Of a DNA stretch of 6,991 bases, positions 1 to 6,518 are shown in pieces (within the stretch, counting starts at the first letter, position 1; the number at the start of each line of letters is the position of its first letter). Position numbers and translations under genes: made by a program. Below the pieces are notes generated by a model. The model was given only the letters and a program-made list of their open reading frames with translations, had not been told where the DNA came from and searched no databases. Source of the DNA: Phycisphaerae bacterium (GTDB lineage Bacteria; Planctomycetota; Phycisphaerae; UBA1845; Fen-1342); assembly GCA_026984555.1 (NCBI GenBank), contig JALSRY010000760.1:1-6991 (forward strand), read 5' to 3'.

Positions 1-117
1 GCGATCGCCGGGCGCCACGCTCTCGTTGGCCGCCAACAAGCGGGCTTTGAAGGTGGGTTGGTCTCCGCCGGGGCCCCATAGCAACAGCAACGGCAGCAAC
101 ACGTTCGCGAGCATCAT
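1..117 (-). CDS. N-terminus of an exported protein, possibly DsbD-like (runs off the left edge)
   Basis: Only the first 39 codons lie in the window. The peptide opens MMLANVLLPLLLLWGPGG, a short hydrophobic run like a signal peptide or membrane anchor, although it has no positive charge before the hydrophobic core. It continues PTFKARLLAANESVAPGDR. The pattern of a beta-strand followed by S-[IV]-A-P-G resembles the start of the periplasmic N-terminal domain of DsbD-type thiol:disulfide interchange proteins, but so little is visible that this is only a suggestion. An in-frame TAG at 127-129 limits the start to GTG 120, ATG 117 or ATG 114. An AGGA at 130-133 sits 9 bases before GTG 120 and 12 before ATG 117, so GTG 120 is a real alternative. 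It lies 226 bases downstream of the radical SAM gene on the same strand, so it may be a separate unit. Confidence 0.55.
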   Translation of the reverse strand, partial: MMLANVLLPLLLLWGPGGDQPTFKARLLAANESVAPGDR

Positions 118-345
118 CACGAGATTCTATCCTGTCGAAGAAACACGGCTCGACGGTCGCGGGCCGGATAGGCCGCGACGGGGCGGCTCGCCGTAGCCCG
201 CCTCACCGAAGTTTTCATGGTATCTCGCGGCATCCCCTGGGCAAAGTCCGCTGGAGGCCCCCCCGGCGTGCGCGCCACGACGATGCGAGAGGGGCGGAGT
301 CTGGGCGTCCGAATGGGGCAGTCGCGACCGGGGATGGCTGGACGC

Positions 346-2076
346 TCATACGGTTTGCGGTTCGCGATCGGCCACCGGCGCGCTCGACACCCCCACCGCC
401 GTCTCCAAGTGTGCTTGGGCAGCGACCAGGGCATCCCAGTGTTTCTCGTTGAAGATGCAACCGGGATCGGCGGCGTTGAGCTCGCCGAAGTAGGCATCGG
501 CCCGCGCCCGGCAACCGCCACAATAGTTCTTGAACGCGCAGACCTCGCAGTGCCCCGTGCGCCGGTCGCGGTCGCAGAGCACCTCCCAGAACTCGTTGTG
601 GCGGAAGATGTCCGCGAAGCGCCGACGGCGGATGTTGCCGAGCAGGCGATGGGGCAAGTAGACGCAGGGGGTGATGTCGCCGTTGGGCTCGACGCAGATG
701 TAGGTTCGGCCGGCGCCGCAGCCGCCCAAATACTTGGCCACGACGCGGGCCTTGACACCGCCGCCCGCCCCGGCATGCGAGCACGACTGCAACCCTTCGG
801 CGGGCGCGTGGGCCATGCACACGCGGCCGAGCTGCGGCGCGGTCGAGATCACGCCGATCCGCCCCGACTGCATCCACTCGTTGAGCGTTTGCAGCAAGCG
901 TTCGCGTTGTGGGGGCGTGAGGTCTTGCGCGGCCATCTCGAGCCCGCGACCGACGGGGATGAAGTTGAAGTGCGCCAGGCAACTGGCCCCGATGTCGCAG
1001 GCGAAGCGGAGCATGTCCTCGACCTCGTCCACGTTGCCCTGATGGACGCACATCGCGATGCCGAGCCGCAACCCCTCCTGGGCGACGACGTTGCGCATGC
1101 CCCGCACCGTTCGTTCCCACATGCCCGGCTGGCCGCGAAAGGCGTCGTGCTTCTCGGGATGGACCGAATCGAGCGAAATCTCGACGTAACGCACGCCCGC
1201 CTCGGCGAGTTCGGCGGCGCGGTGGGGCGTCATCGTGCCCCCGTGCGTCGCGATGGTGGTGTGAATACCGTATTGGTGGCAGCGGCGCAACACGGGCAGG
1301 AGATCGCGCGAGATGGTCGGCTCGCCGCCGGCGAACGCGATCATCGGGATGTATTGCTCGGCCATCTGGTCCACGAGATCGAGCTTTTCGTCGAGCGTCA
1401 GCTCATCGGCGAGGGCGGCATGCGCGGAGTCCTGGTAGCAGTGCTTGCAGCGCAGGTTGCACAGGTTGGTGAAGTTCCACACCGAGAACAGCGGGGCGCT
1501 GAAACGCTGGGGCACGGTCAGGCCGAATTCGGCGACGCTGCGGGCCGTGACGACCAGGCCGCGCAGCGTGCTGACATGTTCGGCGACGCGTTTGCGGAAC
1601 GTCGCGGCCGGCACGGAGCCGCGCATCTTGTCGATGAAGATGTGCAGCGGCCAGTACTTGAGGCGGGTCAGAAACGCCGCCCGCGGGTTGCGGTAGGATT
1701 CGATCACTTCCTCGATGATGGTCTTGCCGCTGCGTCGCCGACGCCGGGAAACGAACCCCAGCAGCCAGCGCATCGGCCGTGTGCCGAGGTAGTCTTCGAG
1801 CGGATGATGGAAGTCGGCGTCGACGGTCTGGCGCACGCCACGCTCGGCGGCGGTGCGGCGTAGAGACGAAGAACGGTGTGCGACCTCGTGGGAGGTCACA
1901 TGGCCGTCGTCGGTGCGGTCGGGACGCTTGTTCGGATTGGTCGAAACGGGGAACGCGTCGCTGTAGTGCTTTTCCAGCCGCGCCGCGGTGGTGTGGGCGT
2001 GCGTCTGCGTGCGGCTGTCGTAGCCCTCGCGATCCCCGTGGTGGCAAGAATCCGACGGCGGCCGACATTCGCTCAT
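346..2076 (-). CDS. Radical SAM/SPASM domain enzyme, substrate unknown
   Basis: This is a 576-residue iron-sulfur enzyme predicted to cleave S-adenosylmethionine to a 5'-deoxyadenosyl radical. The radical SAM motif CNLRCKHC places the CX3CX2C cysteines at 206, 210 and 213, followed by AFAGGEP near 247-253. The C-terminal SPASM domain shows C453, then NGDITPC ending at C471, then C510, C513, C519, C522 and C540. That is the pattern for two auxiliary [4Fe-4S] clusters; C461 is an extra cysteine. Family members mostly modify peptides or proteins, and some act in haem or cofactor synthesis. No precursor peptide or cofactor gene is adjacent. About 140 residues precede the radical SAM core region: a Cys/His-rich start (C4, C11, H12, H13, then many His to about residue 80) and a five-Arg run near 112. 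The start is fixed by a perfect AGGAGG at 2086-2091, 9 bases upstream. An in-frame ATG at 2109 lacks such a site. I cannot name the subfamily. Confidence 0.9.
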   Translation of the reverse strand: MSECRPPSDSCHHGDREGYDSRTQTHAHTTAARLEKHYSDAFPVSTNPNKRPDRTDDGHVTSHEVAHRSSSLRRTAAERGVRQTVDADFHHPLEDYLGTRPMRWLLGFVSRRRRRSGKTIIEEVIESYRNPRAAFLTRLKYWPLHIFIDKMRGSVPAATFRKRVAEHVSTLRGLVVTARSVAEFGLTVPQRFSAPLFSVWNFTNLCNLRCKHCYQDSAHAALADELTLDEKLDLVDQMAEQYIPMIAFAGGEPTISRDLLPVLRRCHQYGIHTTIATHGGTMTPHRAAELAEAGVRYVEISLDSVHPEKHDAFRGQPGMWERTVRGMRNVVAQEGLRLGIAMCVHQGNVDEVEDMLRFACDIGASCLAHFNFIPVGRGLEMAAQDLTPPQRERLLQTLNEWMQSGRIGVISTAPQLGRVCMAHAPAEGLQSCSHAGAGGGVKARVVAKYLGGCGAGRTYICVEPNGDITPCVYLPHRLLGNIRRRRFADIFRHNEFWEVLCDRDRRTGHCEVCAFKNYCGGCRARADAYFGELNAADPGCIFNEKHWDALVAAQAHLETAVGVSSAPVADREPQTV

Positions 2077-2085
2077 GACACGAGT

Positions 2086-2091
2086 CCTCCT
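2086..2091 (-). promoter_or_regulatory. Strong Shine-Dalgarno site of the radical SAM gene
   Basis: The minus strand reads AGGAGG followed by 9 bases and then ATG at 2076. It is the best ribosome binding site in the window. It decides the start against the in-frame ATG 33 bases further upstream. Confidence 0.8.
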
Positions 2092-2107
2092 GACAAGGTA
2101 TCGGGGC

Positions 2108-2113
2108 AATATA
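2108..2113 (-). promoter_or_regulatory. Possible -10 element for the radical SAM gene
   Basis: TATATT on the minus strand matches five of six positions of the sigma-70 -10 consensus. It sits in the 96-base gap after mutM and would start transcription near 2101, giving a short leader of about 25 bases that contains the AGGAGG site. No good -35 hexamer is visible at 16-18 bases, so read-through from mutM is also possible. Confidence 0.3.
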
Positions 2114-2172
2114 CGCAGGAAACGCGGCCGGTGCGAGAAAAAAGCGCCGGCACCCGTCAGGTCGTCGGGAGT

Positions 2173-3042
2173 TCAGAGACGGCCGCCGCCTCGGTGCCGC
2201 GATCGTCCGCCCGGGAGGCGAACCGGCCTGGGCTGGCAGCGGGGGCAGATGTGCGTCGAGCGCTGGGCCACGCGGAGCCGCTCGATCGCCGTACCGCAGA
2301 CCGGACACGGTGTGCCGGCGCGGCCGTAGACCTTGAGATAGGGCTCCATGCCGCCATCGGGATAAATCCAGTCGATCGACGTGCCGTTGTGTCGGATCGC
2401 CTTGCGCAGCACCGCACGAATCGCTCGCCACAGTGCGCGGACCTGGGCCGGTGAGAGCTCGTCGCTGCGCGCCAACGGGTGCAGGCCGGCGGCATACAAC
2501 ACTTCGTCGGCGTAAATGTTCCCCAGCCCCGCGACGACCGATTGATCCAGCAACAGCGGCTTGAGTTGTCGCGCCCGCGTGTGCAGCAGATGTTCGAGCC
2601 GGGCCGCGGTGAACGCACGCTCCAACGGCTCGATTCCCAGGTGAGCTGTGGCGGCGTTCAAATCGGTGGTGAACGAAATCCGCGCGAACTTGCGCGAATC
2701 GCACAAGAGCAGCCGGTTGCCGTCGTCCAGGTCGAACCAGGCTCGAATGTGCCGGTGACGACCTTTCTCGGGGTCGGCGGCCCACTCGAGCCGCCCGCTC
2801 ATCCGCAGGTGGAGGAGCATCCAGCTCTGGGGCAGCTCACCCGGGCCGGCCAATGTGAACACGATATACTTCGCGCGCCGGTCGAGCCGGACGATCCGTT
2901 TTCCAACCACGCCACGCCGAACCGCCGCCACACTCGGAGAGGCCTGCTTGGCCCAGCGTGAGGTGTAGGCGGTCAGGCGCCGCCCGACCAGCCGCGGCCG
3001 GTACGCACGTACAATCGTCTCGACTTCCGGTAGCTCGGGCAT
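2173..3042 (-). CDS. mutM: Formamidopyrimidine-DNA glycosylase (Fpg/MutM)
   Basis: This base-excision repair enzyme removes 8-oxoguanine and formamidopyrimidines from oxidised DNA, then cuts the abasic site by beta,delta-elimination. The start is fixed by chemistry: the protein must begin MPELPEVE because Pro2, after Met removal, is the Schiff-base nucleophile, with Glu3 as the acid. An upstream in-frame ATG at 3078 would bury the proline and is rejected. Other family residues are present: K58 (RAKYIVF), MSGR at 81-84, DSRKF at 115-119, the helix-two-turn-helix at about 164-189 with the GLGNIYADE motif, and a C-terminal zinc finger with C246, C249, C266 and C269 plus R261. The length of 289 residues exceeds the usual 270 or so because about 19 basic, Gly/Arg-rich residues follow the zinc finger. 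No clear Shine-Dalgarno site is seen. It is followed after 96 bases by the radical SAM gene on the same strand. Confidence 0.97.
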   Translation of the reverse strand: MPELPEVETIVRAYRPRLVGRRLTAYTSRWAKQASPSVAAVRRGVVGKRIVRLDRRAKYIVFTLAGPGELPQSWMLLHLRMSGRLEWAADPEKGRHRHIRAWFDLDDGNRLLLCDSRKFARISFTTDLNAATAHLGIEPLERAFTAARLEHLLHTRARQLKPLLLDQSVVAGLGNIYADEVLYAAGLHPLARSDELSPAQVRALWRAIRAVLRKAIRHNGTSIDWIYPDGGMEPYLKVYGRAGTPCPVCGTAIERLRVAQRSTHICPRCQPRPVRLPGGRSRHRGGGRL

Positions 3043-3117
3043 GGCGGGGATGATACCGCCGCCGCCCAAGGGGGGCACCGGGGAACGCCGTATCTCTCGG
3101 CGTGTTCGCCGCAGCGC

Positions 3118-3178
3118 AAAAAGAAACTCCCGGACCGCCCGGGGATCACGCGTGTGATGCCCGGACCATCGGGAGTTT
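3118..3178 (-). terminator. Intrinsic terminator after the small ORF
   Basis: AAACTCCCG (3124-3132) pairs perfectly with CGGGAGTTT (3170-3178). Inside are further pairings, CCGGG with CCCGG and ATCAC with GTGAT, around a GCGT loop. On the minus strand the stem runs into TTTCTTTTTG, a good U-tract. On the plus strand the other side ends in TTTT, so weak bidirectional activity is possible. It lies about 50 bases beyond the small ORF stop and before mutM, so it should separate the two units. Confidence 0.75.
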
Positions 3179-3228
3179 TGGTCCGGCCGCTGCGTATGCG
3201 GCAGCCGGTCGCGTTGTGGTCTGGTCGG

Positions 3229-3315
3229 CTAGAAGTGCCAGGGCCAGTTGAGCCCCGCGATGAAACCGACCGTGAGCACGAGCCAGTTGCTGAAAATCCA
3301 TCCGAAGATACCCAT
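3229..3315 (-). CDS. 28-residue single-span membrane peptide
   Basis: The frame encodes MGIFGWIFSNWLVLTVGFIA followed by GLNWPWHF. Residues 3-24 form one hydrophobic, Trp-rich segment long enough to cross a membrane, and the tail holds the only His. A purine-rich ribosome binding site, GGAAGAGG at 3320-3327, lies 4-7 bases before the ATG. Third positions are mostly G or C, as in the neighbouring genes. An intrinsic terminator follows about 50 bases after the TAG stop, and a possible -10 element lies about 125 bases upstream, so the ORF fills its own short transcript. The same frame is open back to an ATG at 3468, but that extension is Arg-rich, has no ribosome binding site and looks like chance. 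I do not recognise the family. The alternative is that the transcript is a non-coding RNA and the ORF is incidental. Confidence 0.55.
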   Translation of the reverse strand: MGIFGWIFSNWLVLTVGFIAGLNWPWHF

Positions 3316-3319
3316 CGTT

Positions 3320-3357
3320 CCTCTTCCTTTCGCAAGAACGACCCACTCGCGCGAAAG
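3320..3357 (-). promoter_or_regulatory. Ribosome binding site and abutting leader hairpin of the small ORF
   Basis: On the minus strand CTTTCGC (3351-3357) can pair with GCGAAAG (3327-3333), giving a 7-bp stem with a loop of about 17 bases. Its 3' arm ends where the Shine-Dalgarno run GGAAGAGG (3320-3327) begins. This could modulate access to the ribosome binding site. Seven base pairs can also occur by chance in GC-rich DNA. Confidence 0.35.
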
Positions 3358-3441
3358 CCCACCCGCCCTGCGGGGCGACCTTCCGAACAACGTCCGCCGG
3401 CCACACGCCGGGCGCTCTCTTGTCCTAACACCAGCGGCATT

Positions 3442-3468
3442 ATTGTACGCATCGGCGTGGTTGTGCAA
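3442..3468 (-). promoter_or_regulatory. Possible promoter of the small transcription unit
   Basis: TACAAT at 3442-3447 matches five of six positions of the -10 consensus. TTGCAC at 3463-3468 is a partial -35 hexamer, with a spacer of 15 bases, shorter than ideal. Transcription would start near 3435 and give a leader of about 120 bases before the small ORF. It lies in the 232-base gap after the GNAT gene, which contains no obvious terminator. Confidence 0.3.
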
Positions 3469-3547
3469 CCCCCTTTGCGCCGGAATCTTCGGACCGGGGT
3501 TCGGCGGGTTCCCAGGAAAGCGTGGCGGCGGACGCGAGGGCCACCGC

Positions 3548-4414
3548 TCAGGCCGACGGCGTCTCGGATGCCGGCTCGGGCGCCGGTTCCCGCAGCGCCT
3601 GCATCGGGAAATCGATCTGCTCGTAGCCCGCCCGTCGGGCCGCTTCCAGCAACGCCGCCCGCAAGCCTTCGGGCGGGGTGTCGTGCGGCAACACCATCGC
3701 GTAGCTGCGGTGTCCCTCCCGGTCGGTGGCCAGTGTCCCGAGCCCCACGATCGTTCCCTTGCTCACCGCGACCAGCAATTTGCACAAACCGGATTCGGCC
3801 TGGTGCAGCAACTCGGCGACCGTCACGTCGGCGGCCAGCGCCGATTCCTCGATGGGCACGCGCGGGTCGGCCCCCGGGCGATGCTGCAACAACGCGACCA
3901 GCAACGGCCAGTCCGCACGTGTCGCCGGGCGAATCGTCGTCCGACTGTCGTGGTGCTCGAAGGGCGTGGCGCCGCGACCGTGGGTGAGCGTGCGCAACAT
4001 CGTCACCCAGGATCGGCCGTCGCGCTGGCCGCGGTGCAGCACGCGAAATCCGAAGTGCTCGAACAAGAACCCCGCCGCGTCCGCCGGGGTCGTCACGTAA
4101 AGCCATTTGCCCCCGCTCATATCGAACCACGACAGCAGCGTTTGCAACACGCTGCGACAGTAGCCGCGCCGCCGATGTTCCGGACGCGTCAGCACGTGCC
4201 CGAGCACCCCCACGCTCCCGCGCCGGCGAATACAGCCGGCCGAGAGAAACAACGAACCGTCGGGAACCGCGGCGAAGGCATCGCGGGCGCCGTCGGCGCC
4301 GCGCTCGACCCGCGCTTGCAAGTCACCGCGTATGGACTCCGGCTCGTCCTGGACCAACGCGGCGATACTGGACCAGCGCGTAGCGGACGGCAGGATGATG
4401 AGGAGCGGTTTCAT
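3548..4414 (-). CDS. GNAT-family N-acetyltransferase, probable tandem-domain protein
   Basis: The 288-residue protein carries a GNAT fold in its first half. Motif A is HVLTRPEHRRRGYCRSVL (residues 73-90), where R81-x-x-G84-x-C86 is the acetyl-CoA pyrophosphate loop; Cys replaces the usual Gly or Ala at the last position. AGFLFEHFGFR (about 114-124) is the typical motif B element. After a linker near 140-157, residues 158-275 restart with TIRPATRADWPLLVALL, a standard GNAT N-terminal pattern, and contain LLVAVSKGTIVGLGTL. No R-x-x-G-x-G loop follows, so the second domain has probably lost acetyl-CoA binding. The substrate cannot be read from the sequence; GNATs acetylate amines on small molecules, peptides, ribosomal proteins or antibiotics. 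The tail is Pro/Glu/Ala-rich (REPAPEPASE). The start is ATG 4414 with only a weak GGATC upstream. A plausible promoter lies about 50 bases upstream. Confidence 0.82.
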   Translation of the reverse strand: MKPLLIILPSATRWSSIAALVQDEPESIRGDLQARVERGADGARDAFAAVPDGSLFLSAGCIRRRGSVGVLGHVLTRPEHRRRGYCRSVLQTLLSWFDMSGGKWLYVTTPADAAGFLFEHFGFRVLHRGQRDGRSWVTMLRTLTHGRGATPFEHHDSRTTIRPATRADWPLLVALLQHRPGADPRVPIEESALAADVTVAELLHQAESGLCKLLVAVSKGTIVGLGTLATDREGHRSYAMVLPHDTPPEGLRAALLEAARRAGYEQIDFPMQALREPAPEPASETPSA

Positions 4415-4467
4415 CGTAGTGATCCGAATGGTGTCGCGGTCGCCACCGACCGGCGGCGACCGAGCGC

Positions 4468-4496
4468 ATCGTACCCTGCCGGCGCCGCTTGTCCAA
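4468..4496 (-). promoter_or_regulatory. Possible sigma-70 promoter of the GNAT gene
   Basis: TTGGAC (4491-4496) and TACGAT (4468-4473) are separated by exactly 17 bases on the minus strand. They match three and four of six consensus positions. The predicted start near 4461 leaves a leader of about 47 bases. It lies in the 148-base gap between the symporter and the GNAT gene, so the GNAT gene may be transcribed apart from murQ. Confidence 0.35.
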
Positions 4497-4562
4497 CGCC
4501 CGGCGCGACGAACCGACAGCGAGCCGCAGCCGGCGCGGTCACCCCAGCCCCGCGCACGAAGA

Positions 4563-6518
4563 TCAGGCAGGAGCCGGCGCCGGCTCCTGCTTTCGCCGCG
4601 CGAGCAGGTAGCCCCAAACGAAGGCGATCGTGCTTCCGGCGGGCGCGTACCAGGGCCAGGAGATCGTGCGGATGGTCGGGTTGCCGGCCTGGTCCGGCGG
4701 GCCGTGCCAGAAGCCGTGATAGTTGAACCACAACATCAATGCGATGCCCGCGAGCAGAATCAGTGTTTGCGGATAATCACGCACGAGCAGGGCAACCACG
4801 CCCCGGCGCTGCTCGTCCCAGGCGGACACGGCCGCGACGGCTTGCGAGGACCGCGCGAGCTGCCAGGTCCACACCAGCAACAATGCGACGGCGAAGGTCC
4901 AGCAGACGATGTGCGTCCACGGGTGATGCCAGACCAGCGCGAAAACGGAGACGACCGAGAGCGGCCCGGAGTACATGAACCCGCGACCGTCGATGTTCAG
5001 CGGCAGGAACGAGAGCGCGAAACCCGCCAGCAGGGCGCCGCCGGTGTAGCCGACCATGGCCAACCCGAGATCGAGGATCGACTTGTATTGTTCGCGGACT
5101 TCCGCGGCGAAATACGCCATCACGCACAGCACGACGCCCCAGAACAGGACGAACATGCGGCCGACGAAGACGGAGTGGCGGTCTTCCGCCGTAGGTTGGC
5201 GGCGATCGGCGAGGTGCTCGATGCTTCCGGAGAGCGAAACCTCGATGCCCTTGCTACGCAGGTATCGTTCGCGCAGCGGGTTGTAGAACGCCGACATGAC
5301 GACCTGGCTCAGGGCGGTCAGGATACCCATCAGGCTCGATATCGCGGCGGCGAAGATGGCGGCGACGATCAAACCCTTGAGCCCGCGAGGGATGCGTTCG
5401 AGGATGAAGATGGGGAAGATGCGGTCGGGGGTCTGCCGGTACATCGCGTACGCTTCCCCGCGGAGATTCGGGAAATCCGGGTGCGCCGGGGCGGCGAGGA
5501 AAGCGGCCGGGGCGTCGGGGGCGGGGTGCTGCTTGTAATAGGCGTACAGGCCGACGCCGACGAGCATGACGGTAAGCGTAACGAACTGGCTGGCGGTGCT
5601 GCTGATAATGGCCCAGCGGGCGTCGCGTTCGTTCTTGCAGCAGAACATTCGCTGGGCGAGCAACTGGTCGGTGCCGTAGGCGCCGAGCCCGCCCCAGGTA
5701 CTGGCGATGGTGGCGGTCCAGATCGTGTATTGTCGCGCGGGGCTGAGGCTGAAATCGAAGAAGGTGAACTTGCCCCAGGGGCCGCACTCTTTCGCGCCCC
5801 AGCCGATGCGGAACATCTCCGCCCACCCGCCGTGGAGGTAGTGGGCGACCGTTCCGAGCGCGACGACGGCGCCGAGCAGGAACACGAGGAAGAGGATGAC
5901 ATCGGTCCAGATGACGGTCGTGATTCCGCCGATCAGCGTCCACGAGATCGACACCACGCCGATCAGGATGATGGCCCAGGCGAGTTCGTTGAGACCGACA
6001 TGGCCGGCGAGCCACATGAGCTGGTCGTGGAGGACGACGTTGACGACTTCGGCGGTGAGGTAGACGCGGGCGGCCTGCCCAAGGATGCCGCCGAGCGAGA
6101 ACAGGACGGTGGTCATGCCGCGGACATGGCCGCCGAGCTGGTTGCCCATGTAGTCGTAGGGGCTGTAGATCTCGCGTTTGTAGTAGGCGGGCACGAGGAC
6201 GTAGCCGACGATGATGCGTGCCAGAAGCGAGCCGATGATGCCGAGCTGGAGGTACTTGAAGTTGCCTTCGGCCCCCATCTTGAACACGACGTAAGGCACG
6301 CCGACGAAGGTGAGCGCGCTGATCTCGGTGGCGATGATCGAGCCACTGACGGCGTACCAAGGCAGTTTGCGGCCCCCGAGAAAGAAATCGCGCATCGACG
6401 CCTGCCGGCCGGCCAGCTTGGCACCCAGGTAGGTGGTCAGGGCGAGGTACCCCACCACCACCGCCCAATCGAGCCAGGTGAACTGGCTGCTCAGGCTCGC
6501 GAGGAGCGAAGCGTTCAT
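4563..6518 (-). CDS. Sodium:solute symporter, SSS family
   Basis: This integral inner-membrane carrier of 651 residues probably couples Na+ entry to uptake of a sugar or amino-sugar. About 14 hydrophobic segments are visible, as in the SGLT branch. Family marks are FFLGGRKLPWYAVSGS (45-60), the unwound first core helix IIATEISALTFVG (61-73), GGITTVIWTDVI (197-208) and AAAISSLMGIL (390-400). Against vSGLT, the Na2-site residues A62, I65, A361, S364 and S365 correspond to A63, I66, A391, S394 and S395, so Na+ coupling should be retained. Galactose contact N64 is replaced by E65, so the substrate probably differs. A loop rich in Ala/Pro/Asp (about 332-352) precedes the helix with the serine pair. 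ATG 6518 overlaps the murQ stop (ATGA), and GGAGG at 6523-6527 lies inside murQ. An upstream extension of the frame is antisense-like Arg/His-rich sequence and is rejected. The overlap points to a cell-wall amino-sugar as substrate, an inference from context. Confidence 0.93.
   Translation of the reverse strand: MNASLLASLSSQFTWLDWAVVVGYLALTTYLGAKLAGRQASMRDFFLGGRKLPWYAVSGSIIATEISALTFVGVPYVVFKMGAEGNFKYLQLGIIGSLLARIIVGYVLVPAYYKREIYSPYDYMGNQLGGHVRGMTTVLFSLGGILGQAARVYLTAEVVNVVLHDQLMWLAGHVGLNELAWAIILIGVVSISWTLIGGITTVIWTDVILFLVFLLGAVVALGTVAHYLHGGWAEMFRIGWGAKECGPWGKFTFFDFSLSPARQYTIWTATIASTWGGLGAYGTDQLLAQRMFCCKNERDARWAIISSTASQFVTLTVMLVGVGLYAYYKQHPAPDAPAAFLAAPAHPDFPNLRGEAYAMYRQTPDRIFPIFILERIPRGLKGLIVAAIFAAAISSLMGILTALSQVVMSAFYNPLRERYLRSKGIEVSLSGSIEHLADRRQPTAEDRHSVFVGRMFVLFWGVVLCVMAYFAAEVREQYKSILDLGLAMVGYTGGALLAGFALSFLPLNIDGRGFMYSGPLSVVSVFALVWHHPWTHIVCWTFAVALLLVWTWQLARSSQAVAAVSAWDEQRRGVVALLVRDYPQTLILLAGIALMLWFNYHGFWHGPPDQAGNPTIRTISWPWYAPAGSTIAFVWGYLLARRKQEPAPAPA
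4567..4590 (-). repeat. Perfect 24-base palindrome at the 3' end of the symporter gene
   Basis: GCAGGAGCCGGC is followed immediately by its exact reverse complement, two codons short of the stop. It encodes part of the Glu-Pro-Ala-Pro-Ala-Pro-Ala tail. In RNA it would form a very stable hairpin with a small GGCGCC-centred loop. No T-tract follows on the minus strand, so it is not a classical intrinsic terminator. It might protect the mRNA 3' end or assist termination. Confidence 0.6.

Noticed and set aside
157..178. Hairpin in the gap downstream of the radical SAM gene, as its terminator
   Set aside because: The arms pair over about 8 bp with one bulge, but no T-tract follows and such stems are common in DNA this GC-rich. 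The rest of the gap 118-345 shows nothing else.
217..1863. A 548-codon open frame on the plus strand
   Set aside because: It lies antisense to the radical SAM gene, whose protein has intact motifs. The plus-strand product shows no recognisable domain. Long antisense frames are expected where third positions are nearly all G or C.
2138..2151. Six T after GCCGGCGC on the minus strand, as a mutM terminator
   Set aside because: GCCGGC is a palindrome with no room for a loop, and I find no longer stem ending at the T-run. The T-run is real but the hairpin is not convincing.
1403..2785. A 460-codon minus-strand frame overlapping mutM and the radical SAM gene
   Set aside because: It is a frame-shifted shadow of two genes with clear family motifs. 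Its product is Arg/Pro-rich with no domain.
3229..3315. The 28-residue peptide as a RiPP precursor for the radical SAM/SPASM enzyme
   Set aside because: It is a plain hydrophobic helix with no Cys and no leader-core layout. A terminator and mutM lie between it and the enzyme.
2973..4130. A 385-codon minus-strand frame spanning the GNAT gene, the small ORF and the mutM start
   Set aside because: It runs through an intrinsic terminator and out-of-frame over three better-supported genes. Its composition is Arg/Gly-rich noise.
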